Assembly: GCF_026241155.1 (NCBI RefSeq)
Contig: NZ_JAPFGP010000005.1
Location: 248,001 to 312,000 of the forward strand
Origin: Paucibacter sp. PLA-PC-4
GTDB lineage: Bacteria > Pseudomonadota > Gammaproteobacteria > Burkholderiales > Burkholderiaceae_C
Direction of reading: 5' to 3'
DNA length: 64,000 nt
Positions 1 to 8,355 of this stretch are shown here, piece by piece; the stretch's first letter is position 1, and every line of letters begins with the position of its first letter. The notes beneath the pieces were generated by a model. That model did no database searches. It saw only the letters and a list, made by a program, of their open reading frames with translations, and was not told the origin of the DNA. The translations under genes were made by a program, and so were the position numbers.

Positions 1-857
1 AGCAGTTCGCCGGCGCCGCGCATGGCGGCCAGCGGGCTTTTGAGCTCATGGGTCAGCGCGCGCACCGTGTGCTCGATGTGCTCGCGCCCGTCGAGCCGTT
101 CGCGCATCGCCGCCATCGCCCGCGCCAGCTCGCCCAGCTCACCGGGCACGCTGGGTGGCGGCTGTTGCGGCAGGCCTGCCTGCACCTGGCGCGCATAGTC
201 GCGCAGCCGCCGCACATGCCAGACCAGCCACAGGGTCACGGCCACGCCCAGCGCTATCGACAGTCCCAGCAGCGCCAGTCCGGCGATCAGGATGCGGCGC
301 TCGGCACGGTCGATGAAGCGCTGCACCGTGGCCAGCGGCTTGGCCACGGTGACCACGCCGATGATGGCGTCGCCGCGGCGAACCGGCGCGGCCACATACA
401 TCACCGAGCTGCGGTCGTCGCCCTCGGTGATGCGGGTCGAGCGCGCGCCATAGTCGCCGCGCAGGGTGCGCGCCACATCGCGCCAGCCCGAGTAGTCCTC
501 GCCGACGGCAGGACGCGGGCCCGAGTCAAGCAAGACCCGACCCTGGGCATCGGTCACATAGATGCGAAAGTCCAGGCTCTGCTTGCGCAGGCCCCAGATG
601 TGGGCATCGACCGGGCGCTGCGCATAGTCCGTGACGCGCTGCGCGAAGCGGCTGCCAGCCAGGTCAGCGCCTGCCGGCAGCGCGGCGATATCGTCCTGCG
701 CCAGCTCGGCCAGCAGATTGGCGGTGTCCACCATGATGTCTTCCATCACCTCGCGCACGCTGGGCTTCACCTCGGCCAGCACGACGCGCAGCACGACAAA
801 GGCCGACAGGCCGGCAATCAGGAAGAAGCAGAACAGCAAACGCAGACCGAGGCGCAT
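1..857 (-). CDS. creC: CreC-like sensor histidine kinase, C-terminus cut by window edge
   Basis: Inner-membrane sensor kinase of an OmpR-type two-component system; only about 285 N-terminal residues are in the window. Seen: a membrane helix near residues 5-27, a periplasmic sensor region (RVLLDSGPR, VMYVAAPVRRGD), a second helix around 180-203, a HAMP-like linker, and the phospho-acceptor helix with the motif RALTHELKSPLAA (H is the phosphorylated residue). The catalytic ATPase domain lies outside. ATG at 857 follows the regulator stop by 7 nt, so the two genes form one unit read leftwards. The periplasmic region resembles CreC; a generic kinase of the same subfamily is the alternative. The signal sensed cannot be told from the sequence. 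Confidence 0.85.
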   Translation of the reverse strand, partial: MRLGLRLLFCFFLIAGLSAFVVLRVVLAEVKPSVREVMEDIMVDTANLLAELAQDDIAALPAGADLAGSRFAQRVTDYAQRPVDAHIWGLRKQSLDFRIYVTDAQGRVLLDSGPRPAVGEDYSGWRDVARTLRGDYGARSTRITEGDDRSSVMYVAAPVRRGDAIIGVVTVAKPLATVQRFIDRAERRILIAGLALLGLSIALGVAVTLWLVWHVRRLRDYARQVQAGLPQQPPPSVPGELGELARAMAAMRERLDGREHIEHTVRALTHELKSPLAAMRGAGEL

Positions 858-864
858 GCTTGAT

Positions 865-1536
865 CTATTCAAGCGAGTAGCCGAGGCCGCGATGCGTGCG
901 TATCGGGTCCAGCTCGGGCGCCACCGCGCGCAGCTTGGCGCGCAGCGTCTTGATGTGGGTGTCCACCGTGCGGTCGCCGCTGTCGGCCTCATGGCCCCAG
1001 ACGGCGTCGAGCAGGGTCTCGCGGCTGTGGATGCGCTGCGGCGCGGCCAGCAGCCGGCTCAAGAGGCCCAGCTCGCGGCGCGTCAGGTCCAGCACCTGGC
1101 CCTGAAAGCGGATGCGCGAGCCCCCGGCCTCGATCACAAAACCCTGCGGCGCCGGTGCGGCCACCGGCGCCTGCGCGCGGCGCAGCAGCGCCCGCACCCG
1201 CGCTACCAGCTCGCGCGGGCTGAAGGGCTTGGCCAGATAGTCGTCGGCGCCCAGCTCGAGGCCCAGCACGCGGTCCAGCTCCTCGCTGCGAGCACTGAGC
1301 ATCAAGAGCGGCAGCCGGCTGCCGGCGGCGCGCAGCTCTCGGCACAGGTCCAGGCCATTGCCGTCGGGCAGGCCCACATCGAAGATCGCCAGCGCGGGCT
1401 CGTGCTGCGTCAGCCGCGCGCGGGCCTCATGCAGCCAGCTGCAATGGGTCAGCGCAAAGCCCTCACGCTGCAGCGCGAAGACGACGGTCTGGGCAATGGC
1501 CGGGTCGTCCTCCAGCAGCAAAATTTCGCTCATCAA
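865..1536 (-). CDS. creB: CreB-like OmpR-family response regulator
   Basis: 223-residue DNA-binding response regulator, first gene of the pair with the downstream kinase. The receiver domain (1-115) has the acidic pair E9/D10/D11, phospho-acceptor Asp near 53 (IFDVGLPDGNG), and conserved Lys near 103 (LAKPFSPREL). The C-terminal winged helix (about 125-222) has the usual RELGLLSRLL and HIKTLRAKLR elements. Length is typical. Two adjacent Met codons start the ORF; either could be used. Receptor-kinase pairing and similarity suggest CreB, which in enterics responds to metabolic growth state; here the regulon is unknown. Confidence 0.88.
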   Translation of the reverse strand: MMSEILLLEDDPAIAQTVVFALQREGFALTHCSWLHEARARLTQHEPALAIFDVGLPDGNGLDLCRELRAAGSRLPLLMLSARSEELDRVLGLELGADDYLAKPFSPRELVARVRALLRRAQAPVAAPAPQGFVIEAGGSRIRFQGQVLDLTRRELGLLSRLLAAPQRIHSRETLLDAVWGHEADSGDRTVDTHIKTLRAKLRAVAPELDPIRTHRGLGYSLE

Positions 1537-1543
1537 CGGACCA

Positions 1544-2185
1544 TCAGCGTGCGATGTGGGAGGCCAGGACCGGGAATAGCTTGGTCAAGCCATCGGCCAG
1601 CAGCTCCACCGCCAGCGCGGCCAGGATCAGGCCCATCAGACGGGTCATGATGTTGATGCCGGTCTGGCCCAGCACCCGCGCGATGCGGCCCGAGGCGGTG
1701 AAGACCGCGAAGGTCACCAGGCCGACAACGACGCCGTAGCCGACCAGCACGCCCAGCTCCCACCAGTGGCGAGTCTTCTCGGCATAGATGACCATGGTCG
1801 AGATCGTCGCCGGGCCGGTCAGCAGCGGAATGGTCAGCGGCACGACCGCGATGCTGGCACCGGCGTCGGCCTTGTTGGCGCCCTCGGCGACATCTTCCTT
1901 GCGGGTCTCGGCCGGCTGGGCGTTCAGCATCTGGATCGAGCTGATCAGCAGCAAAGTCCCGCCGCCGACCTGGAAACTGGCCAGCGAGATGCCGAAGAAC
2001 TCGATGATCTTCAGGCCGGCCAGCGCGCTGATGCCGATCACCAAAAAGGCCGTGAAGGCGCTGACCCGTATCGTGCGCTGGCGTTGCTGGCGCGTGAAGC
2101 TTTGCGTGAAATGGATGAAGAAGGGCACGACGCCAATCGGATTGACGATGGCCAGCAGTGCGATCAGGGGTTTGTACAGATCCAT
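1544..2185 (-). CDS. MarC-family integral membrane protein
   Basis: 213-residue multi-pass inner-membrane protein of the MarC family (UPF0056). The opening LIALLAIVNPIGVVPFF with the NP motif is the family signature, followed by five further hydrophobic segments and a central hydrophilic loop (about residues 80-110). The start MDLYKPLI at 2185 was chosen over the upstream ATG at 2251 because the extra 22 residues are not family-like and would run into the neighbouring gene. Despite the historical name, no antibiotic-export role is established for the family; function unknown. Ends 8 nt before the creB start, so it may share a transcript. Confidence 0.9.
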   Translation of the reverse strand: MDLYKPLIALLAIVNPIGVVPFFIHFTQSFTRQQRQRTIRVSAFTAFLVIGISALAGLKIIEFFGISLASFQVGGGTLLLISSIQMLNAQPAETRKEDVAEGANKADAGASIAVVPLTIPLLTGPATISTMVIYAEKTRHWWELGVLVGYGVVVGLVTFAVFTASGRIARVLGQTGINIMTRLMGLILAALAVELLADGLTKLFPVLASHIAR

Positions 2186-2195
2186 CGCGGCATTG

Positions 2196-2978
2196 TCAGC
2201 GCTCGGCCAAGCCGCGCAAATAGGCCAGACCCTGGGCCGCCCGAGGGCCATACCAGCTCAGCAGCTCGCCGTCGACCAACTGCACCCGAGCCTGCGCACA
2301 CAAGGTCTGGGCCAGGGCCAGATGCGAGGCATCGAAGCGGTAGGGCTCAGAGCTCAGCAGCACGCGGTCGATCTGGCACAGCCAGGGCTCCGTGCCGGAC
2401 AGCACCGGATAGCGGGCCGCACCGGTCTCCCCGCCCTCGATCGCCGGCCAGCTCTGCCAGCCGACCTGGGCCAGCATGCGGGCGATATAGGTGTCGCGCG
2501 CCACTGTCATCCAGGGCTCGCGCCAGATCAGATAGAGCACCCGCTGGACCGGCCAGGCCTGCGCCGCACAGCGCGCCTGCTCGGCGTGCAGGGCCTGGGC
2601 CAGCGCCTCGGCGCGCTCGCGCACGCCCGGCAGGGCGCCGAAGCAGCCGACCATCTGATCCAGCAACGCCAGATTGTCGGCCGGGCCCTGCGGATGGGTG
2701 ATGACGATCTCGGGCACAAACTCGCGCAGCGCCTGCACCGTGTCAAGCCGGTTCTCGTCCATATTGACCAGCACATGGGTCGGCGCGAGCCGGCGCAGCT
2801 TGGCCAGATTGACATCCTTGGTGCCACCGACCTTGGGCACGGCCGCCATCACCTCGGCCGGGTGGATGCAAAAGCCGGTACGCGCCACCATCCACGGCGC
2901 CAGACCCAGGGCGGCCAGCAGCTCACTCAGGCTGGGCACCAGGCTGGCGATGCGCGGGGCAAAGGCGGGCTTGCTCAC
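2196..2978 (-). CDS. BtuF-like helical-backbone metal-receptor protein
   Basis: 260-residue protein of the helical-backbone metal/vitamin receptor fold (BtuF/FhuD type periplasmic binding). The family opening RIASLVPSLSELLAALG is present, as are RTGFCIHP, VGGTKDVNLAKLR and THVLVNMDENR. No signal peptide is visible, so it may act in the cytoplasm or be an enzyme-like relative, as for other cobalamin-associated orphan members. GTG at 2978 is preferred because it overlaps the upstream membrane-protein stop as GTGA (translational coupling). No ABC permease or ATPase gene is next to it, which makes a transport role uncertain. Confidence 0.75.
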   Translation of the reverse strand: MSKPAFAPRIASLVPSLSELLAALGLAPWMVARTGFCIHPAEVMAAVPKVGGTKDVNLAKLRRLAPTHVLVNMDENRLDTVQALREFVPEIVITHPQGPADNLALLDQMVGCFGALPGVRERAEALAQALHAEQARCAAQAWPVQRVLYLIWREPWMTVARDTYIARMLAQVGWQSWPAIEGGETGAARYPVLSGTEPWLCQIDRVLLSSEPYRFDASHLALAQTLCAQARVQLVDGELLSWYGPRAAQGLAYLRGLAER

Positions 2979-3889
2979 AGGCCTTCGTCCGGCACTTCGC
3001 GCAGCGCCAGATAGACCGCGCAGCAGCCGCGCAGATAGATCAGGGCCGGCAGCACCAGGGCCAGCGCAAACACCACACCGCCGCCGACCAAGGCCGCCAT
3101 GCCTTGCGGGCTGCCGGCCACCGGCGCGCCGGCCGCGCCCAGGCTGCGCAGGCCGTAGCCGAACAGACCGGCCATCAGCTGCTGCGGCGGCAGGCTGATA
3201 TCGGCGCCCCAGATCGCCAGCAAGGACATGGCCCGCGCGCCACTGACCACGACAAAAGAGACCGCCGCGCTGACCACGGCGGTCAGCAGCAGCACCCCCG
3301 CCATCAGCACCGCCGCATCGAGCAGACCGCCGCGCAGCTGGCGTGCCAGCAGGCGCAGCGTCGGCCGCACGGTCTGGCCGGCCCAGACCGAGGGCCCCGT
3401 CAGCGGCCCCACCAGCACCAGCACAGCAAACGAGCTCAGCCCCAGCAGCAACACCCCCAGCGGCACCGTCAGTGCGAACAGCGGCGCTCCCAGCCAGGGC
3501 AGCCTGGCTGCCCACAGCAGAGCGAGCAGTGCCGCGAGCACCAAACCCAGCAGACCCAGCACGACGGCCAGGCTCAACAGCACCCGATGCGCTACCAGGA
3601 GCGCATCGCGCAAGGCGTCCTGCACATCGCGCACCGGCCGGCCCAGCGCCTGGTCCATCAGCAGCAGGCCGGTGGTGTTGACCCCATAAAAAGCGACCGT
3701 CAGCGCCAGCCCGGCCCAGACCACCCCCCAGGGCGTCTCACTGCGGGCCAGCGCCGACTCGGCCATCGCCAGCAGCAGTCCGGCCACGCAAAAGGTGCTC
3801 AGCAGGGCGTAGAGGGCCGGGCCGTTGCGCGCGGCGTCCAGACTGGAGAGCACGCGATTGAGCGCCTGGAGCGAGATTTTCTGGGACAT
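2975..3889 (-). CDS. Hypothetical multi-pass membrane protein
   Basis: 304 residues with about six strongly hydrophobic segments (for example around 28-47, 58-78, 100-135, 138-165, 190-220, 260-290) separated by Arg-rich loops, so an inner-membrane protein. I do not recognise a family. An N-terminal soluble stretch (SLQALNRVLSSLDAARNGPALYAL) precedes the first helix. The stop codon overlaps the GTG of the downstream metal-receptor gene, suggesting the two are made together; a membrane partner for the receptor is an inference only. ATG at 3889 begins just right of a leftward-open intergenic region. Confidence 0.7.
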   Translation of the reverse strand: MSQKISLQALNRVLSSLDAARNGPALYALLSTFCVAGLLLAMAESALARSETPWGVVWAGLALTVAFYGVNTTGLLLMDQALGRPVRDVQDALRDALLVAHRVLLSLAVVLGLLGLVLAALLALLWAARLPWLGAPLFALTVPLGVLLLGLSSFAVLVLVGPLTGPSVWAGQTVRPTLRLLARQLRGGLLDAAVLMAGVLLLTAVVSAAVSFVVVSGARAMSLLAIWGADISLPPQQLMAGLFGYGLRSLGAAGAPVAGSPQGMAALVGGGVVFALALVLPALIYLRGCCAVYLALREVPDEGL

Positions 3890-4020
3890 GGGTGGGGAGT
3901 TCGGTGGCCGCGATGATAGCCAGTCATCACTGCGTCTTCAGTGTGTCTGCCGGCGTGCGATCGGAACGGTTTTCCGGGTTTTCTCTCAGAAGCTGAAAAA
4001 CAACACTTGACTCTTGCGCT

Positions 4021-4050
4021 TTGCGCCGGCCTGGACCCATCACCCATAAT
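4021..4050 (+). promoter_or_regulatory. Possible sigma70 promoter of the RRM gene
   Basis: TTGCGC (4021-4026) and CATAAT (4045-4050) are separated by 18 bp in the 250-bp gap before the RRM gene. This would give an mRNA leader of roughly 85 nt. Both boxes are imperfect, so the call is tentative. Confidence 0.35.
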
Positions 4051-4097
4051 CGTTTACCTGTGTCTGGAAGCCGCACCTTCGCTTGAATGGTTCACGA

Positions 4098-4121
4098 TGG
4101 AGAAGCTCCACATGGTTTTTT
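4098..4121 (+). promoter_or_regulatory. Leader hairpin TGGAG-AAG-CTCCA with T-run
   Basis: A 5-bp stem with a 3-nt loop (4098-4110) is followed four bases later by TTTTTT (4116-4121), about 20 nt before the RRM start codon. It could be a weak attenuator or a temperature-sensitive leader element, as leaders of RNA-binding cold-response genes often are structured. Short stem, so low confidence. Confidence 0.25.
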
Positions 4122-4141
4122 GGTATTGAAAGGGCTTCCCC

Positions 4142-4618
4142 ATGGGAAACAAGCTTTACGTAGGCAACCTGGCCTATAGCGTGCGCGACGAATCGCTGCA
4201 AGAAGCATTCGGTCAATTTGGCACTGTGACCTCCGCAAAGGTCATGATGGATCGTGATACCGGTCGTTCCAAGGGCTTCGGCTTTGTGGAAATGGCATCC
4301 GACGCCGAGGCGCAATCCGCCATCAACGGCATGAACGGTCAGGCCCTGGACGGCCGCGCGATCGTCGTGAACGAGGCCCGTCCTCGTGAAGAGCGTCCGG
4401 GCGGCTTCGGCGGCGGTGGCCGTTCGGGCGGCGGCGGCTTCGGTGGCGGCGGCGGTGGTCGCTCCGGTGGCGGCGGCTTCGGCGGCGGCGGTGGTGGTGG
4501 TGGTTACGGCGGCGGTGGTGGCGGCGGTGGCCGTTCCGGCGGCGGCGGCTACGGCGGTGGCGGCGGTGGCCGTTCCGGCGGTGGCGGCTTCGGCGGTGGC
4601 AACCGCGGTGGCTACTGA
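4142..4618 (+). CDS. Glycine-rich RRM RNA-binding protein
   Basis: 158-residue cytoplasmic RNA-binding protein. Residues 2-80 form one RNA recognition motif: RNP2 LYVGNLAY near residues 4-11 and RNP1 KGFGFVEM near 42-49, with the aromatic residues that stack on RNA intact. Residues 85-158 are a low-complexity tail of GGGGFGG/GGGGYGG repeats with regularly spaced RS pairs, like cyanobacterial and betaproteobacterial Rbp proteins linked to cold response and mRNA handling. The gene stands alone, with a possible promoter upstream and a clear terminator downstream. The repetitive Gly codons make the opposite strand open (spurious Ala-rich ORF). Confidence 0.93.
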   Translation: MGNKLYVGNLAYSVRDESLQEAFGQFGTVTSAKVMMDRDTGRSKGFGFVEMASDAEAQSAINGMNGQALDGRAIVVNEARPREERPGGFGGGGRSGGGGFGGGGGGRSGGGGFGGGGGGGGYGGGGGGGGRSGGGGYGGGGGGRSGGGGFGGGNRGGY

Positions 4619-4641
4619 GCTGCACTGCACGCATGAATGAC

Positions 4642-4671
4642 AAAGGCGCCCTCGGGCGCCTTTTCTTTTTT
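4642..4671 (+). terminator. Rho-independent terminator after RRM gene
   Basis: Perfect 6-bp GGCGCC stem (extended by A-T pairs) with loop CTCG, followed by TTTTCTTTTTT. It lies 24 nt after the RRM stop codon. Confidence 0.9.
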
Positions 4672-4756
4672 CCGCGGCGCGTCATGCATGCTCACAGCCG
4701 GCCGTCATGTCCATAAGCGGGCCATGTCGGCCCGCTGCCACCACGAGGACCATGCC

Positions 4757-5107
4757 ATGCATGACTATCTGATGCTGCTGCACGAAACCCCGGCCGACCA
4801 GCCGACGATGAGCGAGAGCGAGCTGCGCGCGCTGATCCAGCGCTACAGCGACTGGGCCGAGACGCTGCGCCAGCAGGGCCGGCTCAGCGCCGGCCACAAG
4901 CTCTGCGATGACGGTGGGCGCGAGCTGCGCCGCCCCGGGGCGCAGCTGCTGGCCAGCGACGGTCCCTGGGCCGAGGCCAAAGACGTGATCGGCGGCCTTT
5001 TCATCATCCGGGCCGAAAGCCTGGCCGAAGCCCAGGCCCTCGCCGCCACCTGCCCGCACCTGGGTGGCAGCAGCTGGATCACGTTGCGTCAGATTGAAGC
5101 CCTCTGA
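4757..5107 (+). CDS. DGPF/YCII-family protein, ECF42 partner
   Basis: 116-residue YCII-related (DGPF-type) protein. The N-terminus HDYLMLLHE, the Trp/Leu helix RYSDWAETLRQQGRLSAGHKL and the signature LLASDGPWAEAKDVIGGLFII are diagnostic; DGPF appears here as SDGPW. ATG at 4757 has a GAGGA ribosome site 8 nt upstream, favouring it over upstream in-frame starts that lie in the terminator region. It overlaps the next gene, an ECF42-type sigma factor; DGPF genes are the known genomic hallmark of that sigma group. The biochemical role of DGPF proteins remains unknown. Confidence 0.9.
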   Translation: MHDYLMLLHETPADQPTMSESELRALIQRYSDWAETLRQQGRLSAGHKLCDDGGRELRRPGAQLLASDGPWAEAKDVIGGLFIIRAESLAEAQALAATCPHLGGSSWITLRQIEAL

Positions 5108-6326
5108 CTTTGATCAGTTGGTCAGGCGCGAGTTTGCGCGCCTGACCGCCCAGCTGCTTCACAGCCTGGGCCTGAGCCACATCGCTGTGGCCGAGGACGC
5201 GCTGCAGACCGCGCTGCTGCGCGCCGCGCGGCTCTGGCCTCTGCAAGGCTGGCCGGACAACCCGGCCGGCTGGCTCTACCGCGTGGCCTGGCGTGCAGCG
5301 GTGGATCAGCTGCGCCACGAAGCGCCGCTGCAGCCGCTGGATGAGGCCGCCGAGCCGCCCGACCCGCGCCCGCCCGCCAGCGAGCGCTTCGCCACCGAGC
5401 TGCACGACGAGGAGCTGCAACTGCTGTTCGCCTGCTGCCACCCGGCGCTGCCGCTGGCAAGCCAAGTCGCGCTGGCGCTGCGCTTGCTGACCGGCCTGCC
5501 GCTGCGGACCATCGCCGCCGGCCTGTTGTGTGGTGACGCCGCGCTGGCTCAGCGCCTGGCGCGCGCCCGCAATTTGCTGGCCAAGCAGGCGCTGAGCCTG
5601 CCGCCCCCCACCGAGCTGGAGCAGCGCCGCAGCGCCGTACTGGCCACCCTGTACCTGATGTTCAACCAGGGCTACCAGAGCGCTGGCCCGGCTTCTGTGG
5701 TCATCGCCAAGGAGCTGTGCTGGGAGGCGATCCGACTGGCGCGCGCACTGGCTGCCCATCCCATCAGCGCGGCCGCCGAGGCCGATGCCTTGGCCGCCCT
5801 CTTGCTGCTACACGGCGCGCGGCTGGACGGCCGGCTCGATGCGATGGGCGATCTGGTGCGGCTGCCGGAGCAATCGCGTGGCCGCTGGGACCGCCGCATG
5901 GTGGAGATGGGCCTGCGCCATCTGCAGCTAGCCGCAAGGGGTCAGGTCTTGAGCAGCTATCACCTGCAGGCCTGCATCGCCGCCGAGCATGCCCGCGCGC
6001 CCAGCTGGGAGGCCACTGACTGGGCCCGGCTGCGGCACTACTACGAGGCATTGCTGGCGCTGGACGGCTCGTCCTGCGCACGCCTGGGCTATGCGGTGGC
6101 ACTGGCGCATACCGAGGGGCCTGCGGCCGCGCTGGCCCGGCTGGACGAGGACTGGGCGCAGCTGGGTCAGCAGCCCATGCCCTATGCCTGGGCCGCGCGA
6201 GCGCAATGGCGCCACGCCTTGGGCCGGCTGGACGAGGCCCGCGCCGACTATGCCCAGGCGCTGCGGCTTGCCCGCCATCCGGCCGAGCGGCGCCAGCTCC
6301 AGGCCCTGCTCGACGCTCTCGGCTGA
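5064..6326 (+). CDS. ECF42-type RNA polymerase sigma factor with TPR-like C-terminus
   Basis: About 410-420 residues, twice the size of a simple ECF sigma factor. Sigma2 lies near residues 15-75 (AEDALQTALLRAARLWPLQGWPDNPAGWLY split over the region), sigma4 near 125-185 (LRLLTGLPLRTIAAGLL), then NQGY in LMFNQGYQ and a long helical C-terminal domain ending in a TPR-like RALGRLDEARADYAQAL (about 380-410). That extension and the adjoining DGPF gene fit group ECF42, which lacks a classical anti-sigma factor. The start is unsure: GTG 5064 lies inside the DGPF gene, TTG 5094 is another option. The stop abuts the convergent SDR gene with no spacer. Confidence 0.87.
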   Translation: MAAAGSRCVRLKPSDFDQLVRREFARLTAQLLHSLGLSHIAVAEDALQTALLRAARLWPLQGWPDNPAGWLYRVAWRAAVDQLRHEAPLQPLDEAAEPPDPRPPASERFATELHDEELQLLFACCHPALPLASQVALALRLLTGLPLRTIAAGLLCGDAALAQRLARARNLLAKQALSLPPPTELEQRRSAVLATLYLMFNQGYQSAGPASVVIAKELCWEAIRLARALAAHPISAAAEADALAALLLLHGARLDGRLDAMGDLVRLPEQSRGRWDRRMVEMGLRHLQLAARGQVLSSYHLQACIAAEHARAPSWEATDWARLRHYYEALLALDGSSCARLGYAVALAHTEGPAAALARLDEDWAQLGQQPMPYAWAARAQWRHALGRLDEARADYAQALRLARHPAERRQLQALLDALG

Positions 6327-7097
6327 TCAGCTCGACTGGCGGTGCTTTCGCGGCCGCCCGGCCAGCAGCTTGTCGAACAGCGCGTTGGGCAGGGCCCGCA
6401 TCAGCTTGGCGACCACGCCCATCTGCCAGGGGATCACGCGGTAGCTGGCGCCGGCGGCGATGGCCTCGAAGGCGCGTGCCGCGAAATCGTCCGGCTGCAT
6501 CAGAAAGGGCATGCTGTAGCGGTTCTGGCGCGTCAGCGGCGTGTCGATATAGCCCGGCGAGATCGTCACGACCTTGACACCGAAGGGTCGGCATTCTCCC
6601 CGCAGGCTCTCGCAATAGCTGATCACTGCGGCTTTGCTGGAGCAGTAGGCCGCATGGCCGGGCAGCCCGCGGATGCCAGCCACGCTGCCTATGCCCACCA
6701 GCGCGCCGCTGCCCCGCGCCACCATCGGCGCGACAAAGGCCTGGAACGTGGCGGCCAGACCGATATTATTAGTCTCGTAGATCTGCCGCATCACCTCAAT
6801 GTCCGCCAACTCCGCGGTGTCCATGCCGATGCTGATGCCGGCATTGGCGATCACGACGTCGGGCAGGCCCTGGGCCGCGATGCAGGCGCGCCCGGCACCG
6901 GTGATCGCGGCGACATCGCGCACATCGGCACCGTAGACGGCCCAGCGCTCGGGGGCCAGGTCCTGCGCCTGGGCCCAGGCGCGCAGCTCGTCAACACGCC
7001 GTGCCACCAGGGCCAGGCGCCAGCCGGCTCGGTAATACTGCAGGGCCAGGGCCTGGCCAATGCCGCTGGAGGCGCCGGTGATATAGACCAGTTTCAT
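6327..7097 (-). CDS. Short-chain dehydrogenase/reductase
   Basis: 256-residue classical SDR. The dinucleotide motif TGASSGIG is at 7-14, NAG (IANAGIS) near 85-87, and the catalytic Ser138-Tyr151-Lys155 set is intact (GSVAG, YCSSK). Substrate not predictable. Its ATG overlaps the lptC stop as ATGA, so it is the fourth gene of a leftward kdsD-kdsC-lptC operon. In most Proteobacteria lptA and lptB occupy this position; here an SDR does. The C-terminal tail (LMRALPNALFDKLLAGRPRK) is basic and amphipathic, as in membrane-associated SDRs acting on lipids. Confidence 0.9.
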   Translation of the reverse strand: MKLVYITGASSGIGQALALQYYRAGWRLALVARRVDELRAWAQAQDLAPERWAVYGADVRDVAAITGAGRACIAAQGLPDVVIANAGISIGMDTAELADIEVMRQIYETNNIGLAATFQAFVAPMVARGSGALVGIGSVAGIRGLPGHAAYCSSKAAVISYCESLRGECRPFGVKVVTISPGYIDTPLTRQNRYSMPFLMQPDDFAARAFEAIAAGASYRVIPWQMGVVAKLMRALPNALFDKLLAGRPRKHRQSS

Positions 7098-7777
7098 GGT
7101 GTTGCGATGGTCTTGCGCGCGCCGGGCGGATCGAAACGGGCGCTGCTACGGCCGCCAAAGCCCAGCTTGCCGCTGAGATGGTCGTACTCGAACGAGGCAG
7201 CACGCACTTCGCCGCCGGCGTAGCGCAGCACCACCGGCAAGTGCGAGCGCAGCTTCTCGCTGCTTAGCAAGGCATGCAGGAACTCGCCGCGCACCTCCAG
7301 CGCCGGCCGCTGGGACAGCCCGCCCTCACGCGCCGGCTCGAAGCGTTGCACCGTGACATCGCCCAGCAGTTGCATCTCGCTGCCGTCGCCATTGCCGACA
7401 GCACGCCGGGCGGTGGCCAGCAGCATCGCGCCGTCGGCCGCGAAGGCGCGCACGCGCACGCCGTCGATCTCCAGCGTGTCGGTATCGGGATAGTGGCGCA
7501 TCTCGCTGCCCTCGACCCGAAAGCGCAGCGCGCCAGCGGCGTCGAAGCGCTGCAGCTCGAAGCCCTGCATGCGGTAGTCGGGCACATGGCGCGGCGGCAC
7601 CGGCTCCATCGGCCCGTCCAGCAGCGGCGTGTTTTTGACCAGCCACCAGGTGCCGGCGGCCAGAAAAGCCATCAGCAGCAGCGGCAGATAGGCCGATGCC
7701 AGCGACTGCAGCCGCCACAACCAACTCTGCGGCAGACGGCGCCGGCTCGGTGCCGGCGGCGGGGCCAGGGTCACCAT
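7094..7777 (-). CDS. lptC: LPS export system protein LptC
   Basis: 227-residue bitopic inner-membrane protein that passes lipopolysaccharide from LptB2FG to periplasmic LptA. It has a Pro/Arg-rich cytoplasmic start, one membrane helix (about 28-48, YLPLLLMAFLAAGTWWLV) and a periplasmic beta-jellyroll with family features (PDYRMQGFELQRFDAAG, LEVRGEFLHALLSSEKLRSH). ATG at 7777 overlaps the kdsC stop as TGATG, so the upstream in-frame extension is rejected. LptA and LptB are not encoded nearby in this window. Confidence 0.88.
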   Translation of the reverse strand: MVTLAPPPAPSRRRLPQSWLWRLQSLASAYLPLLLMAFLAAGTWWLVKNTPLLDGPMEPVPPRHVPDYRMQGFELQRFDAAGALRFRVEGSEMRHYPDTDTLEIDGVRVRAFAADGAMLLATARRAVGNGDGSEMQLLGDVTVQRFEPAREGGLSQRPALEVRGEFLHALLSSEKLRSHLPVVLRYAGGEVRAASFEYDHLSGKLGFGGRSSARFDPPGARKTIATP

Positions 7778-8355
7778 CAGGGATGGCCCCCGTCCAAGGT
7801 CTCGAGATGGCTGCTCAGCAGGGCCTGGTAGCGGCCGGCGGCCATCAGCAGCAGGTCGCAGCATTCGCGCGCAGCACCATGGCCGCCGGGCGCGGCGGTG
7901 ATGTGATGGGCCACGGCCCGCACCTCGGCATGGGCCTGGGCCGGCGCGCAGGCAAACCCGGCGCGAGTCATCAGGGGCAGATCGGGCCAGTCGTCCCCCA
8001 TCGCGGCGACTTCTGGCCAGTCCAGGCCCAGCTGATCCAGCAGCGGCTGCGCCACAGCGAGCTTGTTCTTGGCCCCGTAGACGGCATGCCTGAGCCCGAG
8101 GTCGGCGACACGGCGGCGCACCGCCGGCGAATCACGGCCGGTGATGATGATGGGGGTGATGCCGCCTTGGTCCAGCAGCTTCAGGCCGTGGCCGTCAAGC
8201 GTCGAGAAGGCCTTGAAGCTCTCGCCGTGCTCGCCGATGTAGATGCGGCCGTCGGTCAGCACACCGTCGACATCGAAGATCGCGGCCTTGATGGCAAGAC
8301 CTGGTCCCTGGGCCTTGAGCAGCAGCTGCGGTGGAAATTGCAGGCTAGCCCGCAT
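7777..8355 (-). CDS. kdsC: 3-deoxy-D-manno-octulosonate-8-phosphate phosphatase KdsC
   Basis: 192-residue HAD-family phosphatase that removes phosphate from Kdo-8-P, the step before CMP-Kdo activation in LPS core synthesis. The HAD motif I is FDVDGVLTDG with nucleophile Asp28 and Asp30; motif II is IIITGRDS, Lys in the YGAKNK region, and motif IV is AAMGDDWPDLPLM. Length and the absence of a large cap domain match tetrameric KdsC. Start and stop codons overlap the flanking kdsD and lptC genes by one base (TGATG), a fully coupled operon. Confidence 0.95.
   Translation of the reverse strand: MRASLQFPPQLLLKAQGPGLAIKAAIFDVDGVLTDGRIYIGEHGESFKAFSTLDGHGLKLLDQGGITPIIITGRDSPAVRRRVADLGLRHAVYGAKNKLAVAQPLLDQLGLDWPEVAAMGDDWPDLPLMTRAGFACAPAQAHAEVRAVAHHITAAPGGHGAARECCDLLLMAAGRYQALLSSHLETLDGGHP

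Noticed and set aside
4040-4630. Long Ala/Thr-rich minus-strand open frame opposite the RRM gene
   Set aside because: It is a by-product of the Gly-codon repeats on the plus strand; the RRM protein has a clear fold and the minus frame does not.
4755-5082. Opposite-strand ORFs under the DGPF and sigma genes
   Set aside because: They are open because of high GC at codon position three; the plus-strand families are unmistakable.
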